Shown piece by piece: positions 1 through 8,651 of a stretch of 64,000 bases of DNA; within the stretch, counting starts at the first letter, position 1; each line of letters opens with the position of its first letter. This DNA is from Promicromonospora sukumoe (lineage in GTDB: Bacteria; Actinomycetota; Actinomycetes; Actinomycetales; Cellulomonadaceae), in assembly GCF_014137995.1 (NCBI RefSeq), contig NZ_JACGWV010000001.1:3410001-3474000 (forward strand), in the 5' to 3' direction. Made by a program: the position numbers and the translations under genes. The notes under the pieces are model-generated. The model saw only the letters and a program-made list of their open reading frames with translations, had not been told where the DNA came from and made no database searches.

Positions 1-1142
1 GGTACGACCCGGCCACGGGCGACAAGCTGCTGACGTTCCCCACGAGCGGTGACGCGATCAAGCCGTTCCTCTCCAGCGTGGACAACGGCTGGCTGGCGAC
101 GGGCCTGCTGCTGACGGCGCGCGCGGAGCCGTCCCTGGCCCGCGCGGCGGACGCCGTCCGCGAGGACATGGACTTCGGCTGCTACTTCGACCCGGCGCAG
201 AACCAGATCCGGGGCGGGTTCTGGGACGTCGACCCGCAGGAGACGGCGCCCGTGGCGGGCGACTACTGCGAGATGGGTTCCGACGTCTGGTACACGGGCC
301 ACCACTACGGCGCGTTCAACACGGAGCCGCGCATCGCGTCGTACCTCGGCATCGCGGAGGGGCAGATCCCGGCGGAGCACTACTTCGGCACGTACCGCAC
401 GTTCCCCGACACCTGCGACTGGTCCTGGACCGAGACGCGGCCGGTCGGGCAGTGGGCCGAGTACCTGGGGGTGCCGGTGTTCGAGGGCGCGCTGCCGTAC
501 CGCGGCATGCGCGTGGTGCCGACCTGGGGCGGCAGCATGTTCGAGGCGCTGATGGTGCCGCTGTTCGTGCCCGAGGAGACGTGGGGCCCGCGCTCGTGGG
601 GCCGTAACCACCCGCTGTACGTGCAGGGCCAGATCGAGCACGGCATGCAGGAGGCGGAGTACGGGTACTGGGGCTTCTCGCCGTCGAACGACCCGGCCGG
701 CGGGTACCGCGAGTACGGCGTGGACCAGCTCGGGCTGGACGGGCCGGGCTACACGTCCGACCAGGAGCGCACGACCGTCGACCAGCCGTACGAGGGCTGC
801 CGCGAGGGTTCGCCGGAGCCCACGGAGTACGGTGACGGCGTCGTGACGCCGCACGCGTCGTTCCTCGCGCTGCGGTACGCGCCCCGCGAGGCGATGACCA
901 ACCTGCGCAACATCGCGACGGACTTCGACGCGTACGGCCCGGGCGGCTTCTACGACGCCGTGGCCGTGCGCAGCGGCCAGGTATCGGAGCGCTACCTGGC
1001 GCTGGACCAGGGCATGATCATGGCGGCGCTGGGCAACGAGCTGGCCGACGACGCGATGCGCCGCTACGTCGCGCCCGGTGCCCTGGAGCGCGAGGTGCGC
1101 CCCCTGATGGCGATGGAGACCTTCGCCGTCGGCCGCGACTAG
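1..1142 (+). CDS. Glycoamylase-like protein, 3' part
   Basis: The reading frame is open from base 3 to the TAG at 1140-1142, so the gene begins before the window; the GTG at 78 is an internal valine codon. The visible 379 residues include SVDNGWLATGLL near the left edge and RVVPTWGGSMFEALMVPL near base 505. Both resemble the glycoamylase-like fold (PF10091; relatives are GH144-type beta-glucan hydrolases and the terminal domain of cyclic beta-1,2-glucan synthases). A late D-Q-G-M motif (LALDQGMIMAALGNEL) also fits a sugar-binding alpha/alpha toroid. It probably acts on an oligo- or polysaccharide; the substrate cannot be told. No C-terminal anchor is seen. The GH13 enzyme downstream suggests a carbohydrate context. 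Confidence 0.75.
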   Translation, partial: YDPATGDKLLTFPTSGDAIKPFLSSVDNGWLATGLLLTARAEPSLARAADAVREDMDFGCYFDPAQNQIRGGFWDVDPQETAPVAGDYCEMGSDVWYTGHHYGAFNTEPRIASYLGIAEGQIPAEHYFGTYRTFPDTCDWSWTETRPVGQWAEYLGVPVFEGALPYRGMRVVPTWGGSMFEALMVPLFVPEETWGPRSWGRNHPLYVQGQIEHGMQEAEYGYWGFSPSNDPAGGYREYGVDQLGLDGPGYTSDQERTTVDQPYEGCREGSPEPTEYGDGVVTPHASFLALRYAPREAMTNLRNIATDFDAYGPGGFYDAVAVRSGQVSERYLALDQGMIMAALGNELADDAMRRYVAPGALEREVRPLMAMETFAVGRD

Positions 1143-1163
1143 CACCCCGACGACTAGCACCCC
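1136..1163. repeat. 13-bp direct duplication over a stop codon
   Basis: CGACTAGCACCCC occurs at 1136-1148 and again at 1151-1163. The first copy contains the stop codon of the glycoamylase-like gene, so the second supplies a spare in-line TAG. It looks like a short slippage duplication. Confidence 0.8.
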
Positions 1164-1167
1164 CGAC

Positions 1168-1211
1168 GTGTCAGACGCTCAGGTCCCCCGAGGGACCTGA
1201 GCGTCTGACAC
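1168..1211. terminator. Perfect 20-bp-arm palindrome, family gtgtcagac
   Basis: The left arm 1168-1187 and right arm 1192-1211 are exact inverted repeats around a 4-base loop (CCGA). It lies between the glycoamylase-like gene and the GH13 start, so termination is the simplest role. There is no T-run. The outer sequence GTGTCAGAC-N3-CAGGTC recurs in the palindrome at 22221. Confidence 0.6.
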
Positions 1212-1248
1212 ATTGGATCTTCCGCACCACCTACGAAGGAGTAGCTCC

Positions 1249-2853
1249 TTGGCTTCCGTCGACCTCGCCTCGCGCCTCGGGCGCACCGTGCTCTACCAGA
1301 TCTACCCGCAGTCCTTCGCGGACTCGAACGGTGACGGGATCGGCGACCTCGCCGGGATCGCGGAGCGCCTGGACTACCTCGCCTGGCTGGGGGTGGACGC
1401 GATCTGGCTCAGCCCGTGCTTCGTCTCCCCCTTCGCCGACGCCGGGTACGACGTCGCCGACTTCCTGACGGTGGCGCCGCGCTACGGCACGAACGAGGAC
1501 ATGGCGCGGCTGACCGAGGAGGCGGGGCGGCGCGGCATCTCGGTGCTGCTCGACCTCGTGGCCGGGCACACGTCGGACCAGCACCCCTGGTTCCGCGCGT
1601 CGGCCGATGACCCGGACGACGGCCGATTCGTGTGGAGCGACGTGCCCGCCGAGGGCTTCCAGCCCGGCCCGGGAGCGCGGGGCGGGTACTACAAGCCCAA
1701 CTTCTTCCCCGTGCAGCCGGCGCTGAACTTCGGCTACGCCCGCACGGACCCGGCCGAGCCGTGGCGGCAGCCCGTCGACGCGCCCGGCCCGCTCGCCAAC
1801 CGGGCCGCGCTGCGCGAGATCATGGCGCACTGGTTCGGCCTGGGCGTGGCGGGGTTCCGCGTGGACATGGCGGCGTCCCTCGTCAAGGACGACCCCGGCC
1901 ACGTCGAGACGGCGAGGCTGTGGCACGAGATGCGCGCCTGGCTGGACCGCGAGTGGCCGGGCCGCGTCATCATCAGCGAGTGGGGCGACCCGAAGGTCGC
2001 CGTCCCCGCGGGCTTCCACGCCGACTTCTTCCTCCAGTTCGGCGGGGACGACGACGGGCTGCCGCTGCGGTCGCTGTGGAACAACGGCGCGGGCACGGTG
2101 AGCCCCGGCTGGGGCGAGCTGTCGCCCTGGGCGGGCGCGGACGGCGCGGGCGACGCCGCCACGTTCGTCCGGGCCTGGCAGGCCGCGACGGACGCCATCG
2201 CGGCGGCCGGCCACGGCGGCGTCGTCGGCCTGCCGACGTCGAACCACGACTTCACGCGACTCGTCGCGGGCCCGCGCGACGCCGAGCAGGCGCGCGTGGC
2301 GCACGTGCTCACCATGACGTGGCCCGCCATGCCGTCGGTCTACTACGGCGACGAGATCGGCATGCGGTACGTGCCCGGCACGCCGACGCTGGAGGGCTCC
2401 CGGCTGGGCCCCGACTACGACCGGGCGGGCTCGCGCACGCCGATGCAGTGGGGCGACCTGCCCGCGGACCCGTACGGGCCGGGCAAGCCCGCCGACTCCA
2501 CCTACCTGCCGGAGGACCCCGACCCGGGGCGTCCGACGGTCGCGGCCCAGGTGGACGACGACGGCTCGCTGCTCCGCCTGGTCCGCGACCTGATCGCGCT
2601 GCGGCACGGCGACGAGCGGCTGGACGTGGCCGCCCCCGTCGAGGTGCTCGCCACCGGCTACCCGCTGGCGTTCGTGCGCGGCGGCACGCTCGCCGTCGTC
2701 CTCAACCCGGGCCGCGCGGCCGTGCAGTTGCCGCTCGACGGCGCCGCGAGGGCGCGGCCGGTCCTGGCCCGGGGCTTCCGGGTCGAGGCGGGCAGCGACG
2801 TCGTGCACCTGGACGGGTACGGCTACGCCGTCCTGGACCTCGCGGGCGCGTAG
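1249..2853 (+). CDS. GH13 alpha-glucosidase (oligo-1,6-glucosidase type)
   Basis: A 534-residue cytoplasmic alpha-amylase-family glucosidase. The N terminus VLYQIYPQSFADSNGDGIGD is typical of oligo-1,6-glucosidase and sucrose/trehalulose hydrolases. The GH13 regions are visible: DLVAGHTSDQHPWF (about residue 102), GFRVDMA with the nucleophile Asp (about 205), IISEW with the acid/base Glu (about 242), and NHDF with the transition-state Asp (about 332). TTG at 1249 was chosen because AGGAG sits at 1238, seven bases upstream; an in-frame TTG at 1213 lacks a site. No signal peptide is seen. It probably cleaves alpha-linked glucose from short oligosaccharides; the linkage is not resolved. Confidence 0.88.
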   Translation: MASVDLASRLGRTVLYQIYPQSFADSNGDGIGDLAGIAERLDYLAWLGVDAIWLSPCFVSPFADAGYDVADFLTVAPRYGTNEDMARLTEEAGRRGISVLLDLVAGHTSDQHPWFRASADDPDDGRFVWSDVPAEGFQPGPGARGGYYKPNFFPVQPALNFGYARTDPAEPWRQPVDAPGPLANRAALREIMAHWFGLGVAGFRVDMAASLVKDDPGHVETARLWHEMRAWLDREWPGRVIISEWGDPKVAVPAGFHADFFLQFGGDDDGLPLRSLWNNGAGTVSPGWGELSPWAGADGAGDAATFVRAWQAATDAIAAAGHGGVVGLPTSNHDFTRLVAGPRDAEQARVAHVLTMTWPAMPSVYYGDEIGMRYVPGTPTLEGSRLGPDYDRAGSRTPMQWGDLPADPYGPGKPADSTYLPEDPDPGRPTVAAQVDDDGSLLRLVRDLIALRHGDERLDVAAPVEVLATGYPLAFVRGGTLAVVLNPGRAAVQLPLDGAARARPVLARGFRVEAGSDVVHLDGYGYAVLDLAGA

Positions 2854-2878
2854 GCGCCCCGGGTGCCCCCGCTGAACG

Positions 2879-2917
2879 AACCCGGTACGCGCACCGGTCC
2901 GGCGCGCGTGCCGGGTT
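2879..2917. terminator. Stem-loop after GH13 gene
   Basis: Arms 2879-2892 (AACCCGGTACGCGC) and 2904-2917 pair with a single mismatch. The distal arm touches the purC -10 box, so terminator and promoter abut. Confidence 0.6.
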
Positions 2918-2922
2918 AGCCT
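2917..2922 (+). promoter_or_regulatory. -10 box for purC (TAGCCT)
   Basis: TAGCCT lies seven bases before GTG 2930, the spacing of a leaderless actinobacterial transcript. No clear ribosome site lies between. Confidence 0.5.
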
Positions 2923-2929
2923 TGGCCCC

Positions 2930-3760
2930 GTGGAACTGATCCGGAAGGGCAAGGTTCGCGAGGTCTACGCGGACGGCGACGATGTGATCCTGGTGGCCTC
3001 CGACCGCGTGTCGGTGTACGACGTCGTGCTGCCGACGGCCGTACCCGACAAGGGCGCGATCCTCACCCAGCTCTCGCTGTGGTGGTTCCGGCAGTTCGCC
3101 GACCTGGTGCCCAACCACGTGATCAGCGAGGACGTCCCGGACGAGTGGGCCGGGCGTGCCATCCGCTGCAAGAAGCTGACCATCGTGCCCGTCGAGTGCA
3201 TCGCGCGCGGGTACCTCGCGGGCGGCGGCCTGGACAGCTACAACGCGACCGGCAGCGTGTCCGGCGTCGCGTTCCCCCCGGGCCTGGTCGAGGCCGACCG
3301 GCTGCCCGAGCCCGTGTTCACGCCGTCGACCAAGGCGGACGAGGGGCACGACGAGTACATCTCCGTCGAGGAGATCGCCAAGGACCTGGGCACGGAGACC
3401 ACGGGCCGGCTGCGCGAGCTGACGCTGGCCATCTACGACCGCGGCGCCGAGATCGCGCGCGAGCGCGGCGTCATCATCGCCGACACGAAGCTGGAGTTCG
3501 GGTTCGACGCCGACGGCGTGCTGACCCTCGCCGACGAGGTGCTCACCCCGGACTCCTCGCGCTTCTGGAAGGCGAGCGAGTACGAGCCCGGCCGCTCGCA
3601 GTGGTCCTACGACAAGCAGTTCGTGCGCGACTGGTCCTCGACGCTGACCGGCTGGGACCGCACCTACCCGGGCCCCGAGATCCCGGACGACGTGGTCAAG
3701 GAGACCCGCGCCCGGTACGTCGAGATCTACGAGCAGCTCACCGGCGAACGCTGGTCCTGA
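2930..3760 (+). CDS. purC: SAICAR synthase
   Basis: Phosphoribosylaminoimidazole-succinocarboxamide synthase, 276 residues, joins CAIR and aspartate with ATP in purine synthesis. Family marks are GKVREVY at the N terminus, DRVSVYDV, the central VECIARGYLAGG, and DTKLEFGFD with DEVLTPDSSRFW in the C-terminal half. Length is normal for the single-domain enzyme. The GTG start follows TAGCCT directly, so translation is probably leaderless. No other pur gene is adjacent, so it seems to be a single transcription unit, closed by the hairpin at 3784. Confidence 0.96.
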   Translation: MELIRKGKVREVYADGDDVILVASDRVSVYDVVLPTAVPDKGAILTQLSLWWFRQFADLVPNHVISEDVPDEWAGRAIRCKKLTIVPVECIARGYLAGGGLDSYNATGSVSGVAFPPGLVEADRLPEPVFTPSTKADEGHDEYISVEEIAKDLGTETTGRLRELTLAIYDRGAEIARERGVIIADTKLEFGFDADGVLTLADEVLTPDSSRFWKASEYEPGRSQWSYDKQFVRDWSSTLTGWDRTYPGPEIPDDVVKETRARYVEIYEQLTGERWS

Positions 3761-3783
3761 GCCGGACGCGGGCTGAGCCGACA

Positions 3784-3811
3784 GGTGGGTGAGGCAGCCG
3801 CCTCACCCACC
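3784..3811. terminator. Bidirectional terminator between purC and the convergent gene
   Basis: Exact 12-bp arms (GGTGGGTGAGGC and its complement) around the loop AGCC lie between the ends of two convergent genes. Confidence 0.75.
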
Positions 3812-3828
3812 CGCCTCAACCACCCGGC

Positions 3829-6348
3829 TCACTCGCCCCGCGGCTTGAACTTGACCACCTTGTTGTCGCCGGGGCGGTTGAAGTTCCCCTTGAAGGCCCA
3901 GTTCGTGTAGCCACCGTCGCCCTGGCGCGTGACCGTCCCTGAGTCGAGACCCACCACGTAGAACTCCCCCACCGTGGCGAGGTGCACCTTCCCCGTGACG
4001 TCCGGCCCGAACTCCAGCCCGATGTCCCGGTGCCGGACGATGATGTTCTTGTCGGGGAACGCCTTGGCGTACTCGTCGGCGAGCGACTTGCTCTTCTCGC
4101 TGCGGCTGCCCGGCACGTCGCCGTCGAAGTCGGTACCCGGGTAGGTGCCCTCGTCCCGGTCGTACATCGGGTTGCGCCAGTCGCCGCCCAGGCCCTGCTT
4201 CACCTTGCCGTTGGTGTAGTAGTCGTCGTCCGGCTCGAACTTCTCGTGCTTGCAGCGGGGGGCGGGCTCGATCTTGACCTTGTTGCCGTCGACGTCGGTG
4301 ACCTCGAACGACGACTCCTTGAGCACGCGCTCCTCGTCGGTGGTGATCCACTCGCCCTTGAGCAGGTCGATCCCCTGCCAGCTCACGCCCGTCTCGACCT
4401 TCTCCTCGGTCTTGGTGTCGTCGTAGGTCAGCTCGCGCACGTTGCCGTGCTCCTCCAGCTCCTCGCGGAGCTCGCCGCCGTCCTCCTGGTCGTCCCGCTC
4501 GATCTCGATGTCGCCCTTCTTCAGCTTGCCCTCGTCGTCGCGCGGGAACAGCTCGTCGACCATCGGCGTGAACTTGTCGCGCAGGTCCGGGTACTGGTTG
4601 AAGTCGAGGATGAACTCCTGGACGGACGAGGTGCCCTCCTGCTTGTTCTTGCTGTAGCTGCCGCCCGCCTCGAAGCCGTACGGCAGGTCCGTCTCCACCT
4701 CGAACCCGGCCTCGTAGAGCGTCGCGAGCGCCTGGTCGTCGATGGTGATGTACATCTGCACGAGGTCGCCGTTCTCGTCGAAGTACACGGTGGTCTTCGT
4801 CGAGCCCTTCCACGTGGCGCCGACCCCGCCCTTGCCCATCAGCTTGCCGAGCTTGTCGCTCTTGCCCCACGGCCCGCCCGGCCCGAGCGCGCCGGAGACC
4901 AGGAAGCCGCCGATGTCCGTGGACGTGTAGCTCACCTCGTAGAGGCCGTTGTCCCACAGCCGGTCCTCGACCATGACCTCGCCCTCGTAGCTGCCCTCGG
5001 CGCTGCCGCCCGCGCCCACGCCCTTCCCGTCCTTGCTCTTGCCGCCCTTCTGCCCGTCGATCCCGACGTTGACGGTGACCTTCTTGGTCTCGGTGTCGGC
5101 GTCGTTGACGATGTGGTGGTCCGGCTCGTCCTCGAGATGGTCGTTGTAGCGGGTCTTCGCGGGCTCGCAGCCGGCCTGGAGCTGGCCGCCGAAGGCCCCG
5201 CAGGCGTGCTCCATCCCGGACTTCAGCCCGTCCGTCTTCGACTGCCACGAGATCCACTCCTGCGCGTCCTCGACGCTCGTGAACTCGTACGCGGTGTCGC
5301 TCGTGACGCCGTCGATCGCGGACACGCCGAAGGAGATGGGCGAGCCGAAGATGTTGTCGCCCGACACCCCGCCCCCGAACCCGCTGCCCTTGAGCATGTG
5401 CACCCGGACGCGGCCGTCACCGAGCCGCTCGATCATCACGGCCTCCGTGGTGCTGAACCGGAAGAACAGGAACGACGTCGTGTGGTCCTCGATGTGGGTG
5501 TTGACCTGCACGTAGCAGTCGGGCTCCATGTTGTCGTAGGCCGTCGTGACGCACTCGTAGAGCCAGCCCGACGTCGCGGCACGCTCCCGGCCGGGCCTCG
5601 ACTCCTTGTACGCCTCCCACTCCGCGTCGCACACGTCCTCGGGGACCGGGAGCCACTTGCAGCCGATGCGGACCTTCGGCGGGTCCAGGCTGACGTCCTC
5701 GCTGGTCGGCATCGTGCGGTTGCACTGCTCGTCGTCCGGGTCATCGCTCTCGTCGCCCCAGCCCTCGGTCACGCAGTCGACGATCTTGTCGTTGCCCTCG
5801 CGCTCCAGGCTCTCGTCCCGGCCGCCCGAGATCACCGTCTTCCAGACGTCGTCGAGCTCGGTCTCCGAGACGGTGAACAGGCACGTCACCGGGATCGGGT
5901 ACCAGACGCAGTCGATCTGGATCACGACCATGGCGGTGTCGCGGTCCTCCTGGGAGACGCGGGACAGGGTGAGCTCGTCCTCGCACGAGGTGTCGCCCGG
6001 GTCGTCGCCGTCGCCGTCCCCCGGCCCGTCGCCCGGTCCGTCGCCGGGTCCGTCGCCCGGCCCGTCGCCCGGTCCGTCGCCAGGGCCGTCGACGCAGTCC
6101 TCGGGGCTCCCGGGCTGCCCGATCGACTGGACGGCGCAGACGAGCTGCCCGCTCAGGTCCCGGCCCACGGGCGTCGCCGCGGCGAGCACCACGAGTGCCA
6201 CCAGGAGCAGCGCGCCGACGACGGCGACGTACTCCAGGAGGGCCTGGCCCCGCTCGTCGGGGGCCTCGTCGGGAACAGGGCGCCACCGGCTCCGGGTCCG
6301 GGCGCCGCGTGCGGTGCGTCGGTCAGGTTTCCCGGGCCGGCGAATCAT
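3829..6348 (-). CDS. Very large Flp-pilin-like surface protein, unknown function
   Basis: 839 residues. After a basic leader comes DERGQALLEYVAVVG and a hydrophobic helix of about 20 residues. A glycine before QALLEY gives Glu at +5 and Tyr at +6, the pattern of class IVb (Flp/TadE) prepilins cut by a TadV-type peptidase. Next is a Pro-Gly-Asp repeat (about residues 88-120), then some 700 acidic residues with scattered cysteines, rich in Lys/Glu/Asp and Gly. Real Flp pilins are about 60-80 residues, so this could be a pilin-anchored wall or pilus-tip protein. No tad genes are nearby. The ATG at 6348 has no convincing ribosome site, so the exact start is uncertain. I do not recognise the large domain. 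Confidence 0.75.
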   Translation of the reverse strand: MIRRPGKPDRRTARGARTRSRWRPVPDEAPDERGQALLEYVAVVGALLLVALVVLAAATPVGRDLSGQLVCAVQSIGQPGSPEDCVDGPGDGPGDGPGDGPGDGPGDGPGDGDGDDPGDTSCEDELTLSRVSQEDRDTAMVVIQIDCVWYPIPVTCLFTVSETELDDVWKTVISGGRDESLEREGNDKIVDCVTEGWGDESDDPDDEQCNRTMPTSEDVSLDPPKVRIGCKWLPVPEDVCDAEWEAYKESRPGRERAATSGWLYECVTTAYDNMEPDCYVQVNTHIEDHTTSFLFFRFSTTEAVMIERLGDGRVRVHMLKGSGFGGGVSGDNIFGSPISFGVSAIDGVTSDTAYEFTSVEDAQEWISWQSKTDGLKSGMEHACGAFGGQLQAGCEPAKTRYNDHLEDEPDHHIVNDADTETKKVTVNVGIDGQKGGKSKDGKGVGAGGSAEGSYEGEVMVEDRLWDNGLYEVSYTSTDIGGFLVSGALGPGGPWGKSDKLGKLMGKGGVGATWKGSTKTTVYFDENGDLVQMYITIDDQALATLYEAGFEVETDLPYGFEAGGSYSKNKQEGTSSVQEFILDFNQYPDLRDKFTPMVDELFPRDDEGKLKKGDIEIERDDQEDGGELREELEEHGNVRELTYDDTKTEEKVETGVSWQGIDLLKGEWITTDEERVLKESSFEVTDVDGNKVKIEPAPRCKHEKFEPDDDYYTNGKVKQGLGGDWRNPMYDRDEGTYPGTDFDGDVPGSRSEKSKSLADEYAKAFPDKNIIVRHRDIGLEFGPDVTGKVHLATVGEFYVVGLDSGTVTRQGDGGYTNWAFKGNFNRPGDNKVVKFKPRGE
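6018..6092 (-). repeat. 12-bp tandem repeats coding Gly-Asp-Gly-Pro
   Basis: About six copies of a 12-base unit like CCGTCGCCCGGT encode GPGDGPGD repeats in the linker of the Flp-like protein. Copy number may vary between strains by slippage. Near-identical neighbouring units suggest recent expansion. Confidence 0.8.
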
Positions 6349-6439
6349 CCGTCGACTCTAGGAACCGGCGCGGGCGGGGACCAGAGGCCCCGGACCCAGC
6401 CCGCGGTGGGCCCGGGGGCCCAGTGTCAGTGGCTCGGGA

Positions 6440-6445
6440 TACCGT
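6440..6445 (+). promoter_or_regulatory. -10 box (TACCGT) for the exonuclease fusion gene
   Basis: TACCGT precedes GTG 6453 by seven bases, which fits a leaderless start and helps choose 6453 over GTG 6444. Confidence 0.45.
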
Positions 6446-6452
6446 GCACGCC

Positions 6453-8327
6453 GTGAGCACCTCCACGTCCGCCGGAACCCGGGCCCCGTACCAGGCGACC
6501 TTCGAGGAGCTCGGCACGCCGCTGCGCGACGTCACGTTCGTCGTGGTCGACCTGGAGACCACGGGGACCAACGCCAAGGAGGGCGGCATCACCGAGATCG
6601 GCGCGGTGAAGGTGCGCGGCGGCGAGGTGCTGGGCGAGTTCCAGTCGCTGGTGAACCCGGGGCAGCCGGTCCCGGCGTTCGTCGCGCGGCTCACTGGCAT
6701 CACGAACGCCATGGTCGCCACCGCGCCCGACATCGAGCTCGTCCTGCCGAGCTTCCTGGAGTTCGCGCGCGACACGGTGCTGGTGGCGCACAACGCGCCG
6801 TTCGACGTCGGCTTCCTCAAGGCGATGTGCGCCCGGCTGGACTACCCGTGGCCCGGGTACACCGTGGTGGACACGGTGCCGCTGGCCCGCCGTCTGGTGA
6901 CGCGGGACGAGGCGCCCAACCACAAGCTGTCCACCCTGGCGAACCTGTTCCACGCCACGGTCTCCCCGGAGCACCGCGCGCTGGCCGACGCGCGCGCGAC
7001 CGTCGACGTGCTGCACGCGCTCTTCGACCGGCTCGCGCCCATGGGCGTCACGCACCTGGAGGACCTCGCCACGGCGGCCGACCCCGTGCCGCCCGAGGTG
7101 CGCCGCAAGCGGCACCTCGCCGACGACCTGCCGGACAGCCCGGGGGTGTACCTGTTCCGCGGCCCGGGCGACGAGGTGCTGTACGTCGGCACGTCCGTGA
7201 ACATCCGCAAGCGCGTGCGCTCGTACTTCACCGCGGCGGAGAAGCGGAAGCGGATCACGGAGATGGTGCGCATCGCGGAGCGGGTCACGCCCGTCGCGTG
7301 CGCGACGCCGCTGGAGGCACAGGTCCGCGAGCTGCGGCTCATCACCGAGCACGCGCCCCGCTACAACCGCCGCTCCAAGTTCCCGGAGCGGCACTCGTGG
7401 GTGCGCCTGACCGACGAGGCCTACCCACGCCTGTCGGTCGTGGGCGGCGTCGTGGCGGGCGCGGCGCACATCGGCCCGTTCGGGTCCCGGCGCACCGCGC
7501 AGGAGGCCGTGCACGCCCTGCACGACGCCCTGAACCTGCGCCAGTGCACCGCCCGCATCCCGCTGGTCTCCAAGCGCCCCGGCAGCCCCTGCGCCCTGGC
7601 GGGCATGGGCCGATGCTCCGCGCCGTGCGTGGCCACGGAGGCGCCCGACGCCTCCTACGCGGACGTGGCCGACGCCGCCCGCGCCGCCCTGACCGGCGAC
7701 CCCGCACCGGTGGTGCGCGCCCTCTCCGACCGCATCGCGGCGCTCGCCCACCAGGAGCGCTACGAGGAGGCGGGCGAGGTGACGCGGCGGCTGCGCGCCT
7801 TCGTCCAGGGCGCGCACCGGGCGCAGCGCCTCGGCCCCCTGGCCGGGTGCGCCGAGCTGGTCGCCGCGCGGCCGTCCGGCATCGGCGACGCGCCCGGCAA
7901 GCCCGGCGGCTGGGAGATCGTGGTGATCAAGCACGGCCGGCTCGCCGGCACCGACGTGTCGGCCCCGGGCGCCAGCCCGCTCCCCCTGGTGGACGCCCTG
8001 CGTACGACGGCGGAGCACGTCGAGCCGCCCGTAGCCCCGGCCCCCGCGGCACACCCCGAGGAGACCGACCTGCTGCTCGCCTGGCTCGACTCCCCCGGCG
8101 TCCGGCTGGTGCACGTCAGCGACACCTGGGCCTGCCCGGTGCGCGCTGCCGGCGCGCACGCCGACCTGACGTGGGCGTCGGACCGGGTGCGGGTCGAGAT
8201 CGCCGGGGACGGCGCGGTGCCCGACGACGGCACTGTGCCCGACGACGGCGCAGCCGAGGTCGAGGCCGCCGCGCCCGCGACGGAACCCGAGAACCCGCGG
8301 CACGTGGATACGATGACGGCATGCTGA
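6453..8327 (+). CDS. DEDDh exonuclease / GIY-YIG endonuclease fusion
   Basis: 624 residues. Residues about 25-195 are a DnaQ-type 3'-5' exonuclease: DLETTG near residue 32, NAPFDVGFL, and HRALADARATVD with the catalytic His-Asp. Residues about 225-310 are a GIY-YIG nuclease of the UvrC N-terminal type (SPGVYLFRGPGDEVLYVGTS, then ERHSWVRLT). A UvrC-like cysteine stretch (SPCALAGMGRCSAPC) follows. The architecture, a DNA-polymerase-epsilon-like and UvrC/Cho-like fusion, is known in actinobacteria and is thought to act in DNA repair or as a UvrC/Cho homologue. The last 30 residues are Pro/Glu/Ala-rich with a VPDDGTVPDDG repeat. Its stop overlaps the ATG of the next gene (ATGCTGA). Confidence 0.9.
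   Translation: MSTSTSAGTRAPYQATFEELGTPLRDVTFVVVDLETTGTNAKEGGITEIGAVKVRGGEVLGEFQSLVNPGQPVPAFVARLTGITNAMVATAPDIELVLPSFLEFARDTVLVAHNAPFDVGFLKAMCARLDYPWPGYTVVDTVPLARRLVTRDEAPNHKLSTLANLFHATVSPEHRALADARATVDVLHALFDRLAPMGVTHLEDLATAADPVPPEVRRKRHLADDLPDSPGVYLFRGPGDEVLYVGTSVNIRKRVRSYFTAAEKRKRITEMVRIAERVTPVACATPLEAQVRELRLITEHAPRYNRRSKFPERHSWVRLTDEAYPRLSVVGGVVAGAAHIGPFGSRRTAQEAVHALHDALNLRQCTARIPLVSKRPGSPCALAGMGRCSAPCVATEAPDASYADVADAARAALTGDPAPVVRALSDRIAALAHQERYEEAGEVTRRLRAFVQGAHRAQRLGPLAGCAELVAARPSGIGDAPGKPGGWEIVVIKHGRLAGTDVSAPGASPLPLVDALRTTAEHVEPPVAPAPAAHPEETDLLLAWLDSPGVRLVHVSDTWACPVRAAGAHADLTWASDRVRVEIAGDGAVPDDGTVPDDGAAEVEAAAPATEPENPRHVDTMTAC
8309..8314 (+). promoter_or_regulatory. -10 box (TACGAT) for the Lrp-domain gene
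   Basis: TACGAT, inside the 3' end of the upstream gene, lies six bases before ATG 8321, so the small gene may have its own leaderless transcript. Confidence 0.5.
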
Positions 8328-8602
8328 CCGCGATCGTCCTCATCGACGCCGAGACGTCCCGCATCCCCGAGGTCGCGCAGGAGGTCGCGAACATCGACGG
8401 TGTGAGCGAGGTCTTCTCCGTGACCGGCAAGACCGACCTCGTGGCGATCGTGCGCGTGCCCGAGCACGAGCAGCTCGCCGGCGTCGTGTCCGACACGGTG
8501 AACAAGGTGCCGGGCGTGCTGAACACCGAGACGCTCATCGCGTTCCGCGCCTTCTCGAAGGCGGACCTGGAGCAGGCGTTCGCGCTGGGGCTCGACGACT
8601 AG
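8321..8602 (+). CDS. Stand-alone AsnC/Lrp ligand-binding domain protein
   Basis: 93 residues covering only the RAM (regulator of amino-acid metabolism) ligand-binding fold of Lrp/AsnC proteins, with no helix-turn-helix. Typical pieces are TAIVLIDAE, VSEVFSVTGKTDLVAIVRV, and VPGVLNTETLIAFRAF. Such single-domain proteins form small oligomers and are thought to bind effectors or dock on other regulators. It overlaps the upstream nuclease gene by 7 bases. Function beyond ligand sensing is unknown. Confidence 0.88.
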   Translation: MLTAIVLIDAETSRIPEVAQEVANIDGVSEVFSVTGKTDLVAIVRVPEHEQLAGVVSDTVNKVPGVLNTETLIAFRAFSKADLEQAFALGLDD

Positions 8603-8651
8603 GTAACCGACCACCCAGGTAACCGGCGAGCAGGGGGGCGACGAGCAGCGG

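Noticed and set aside
1231..2952. 573-codon minus-strand reading frame
   Set aside because: It is opposite the GH13 gene, which has all catalytic motifs; the antisense protein is Arg/Gly/Val-rich without domains.
3982..6456. 824-codon plus-strand reading frame
   Set aside because: It is antisense to the Flp-like gene, made mostly of Leu/Val/Ala/Arg, without a ribosome site, and typical of GC-rich shadow frames.
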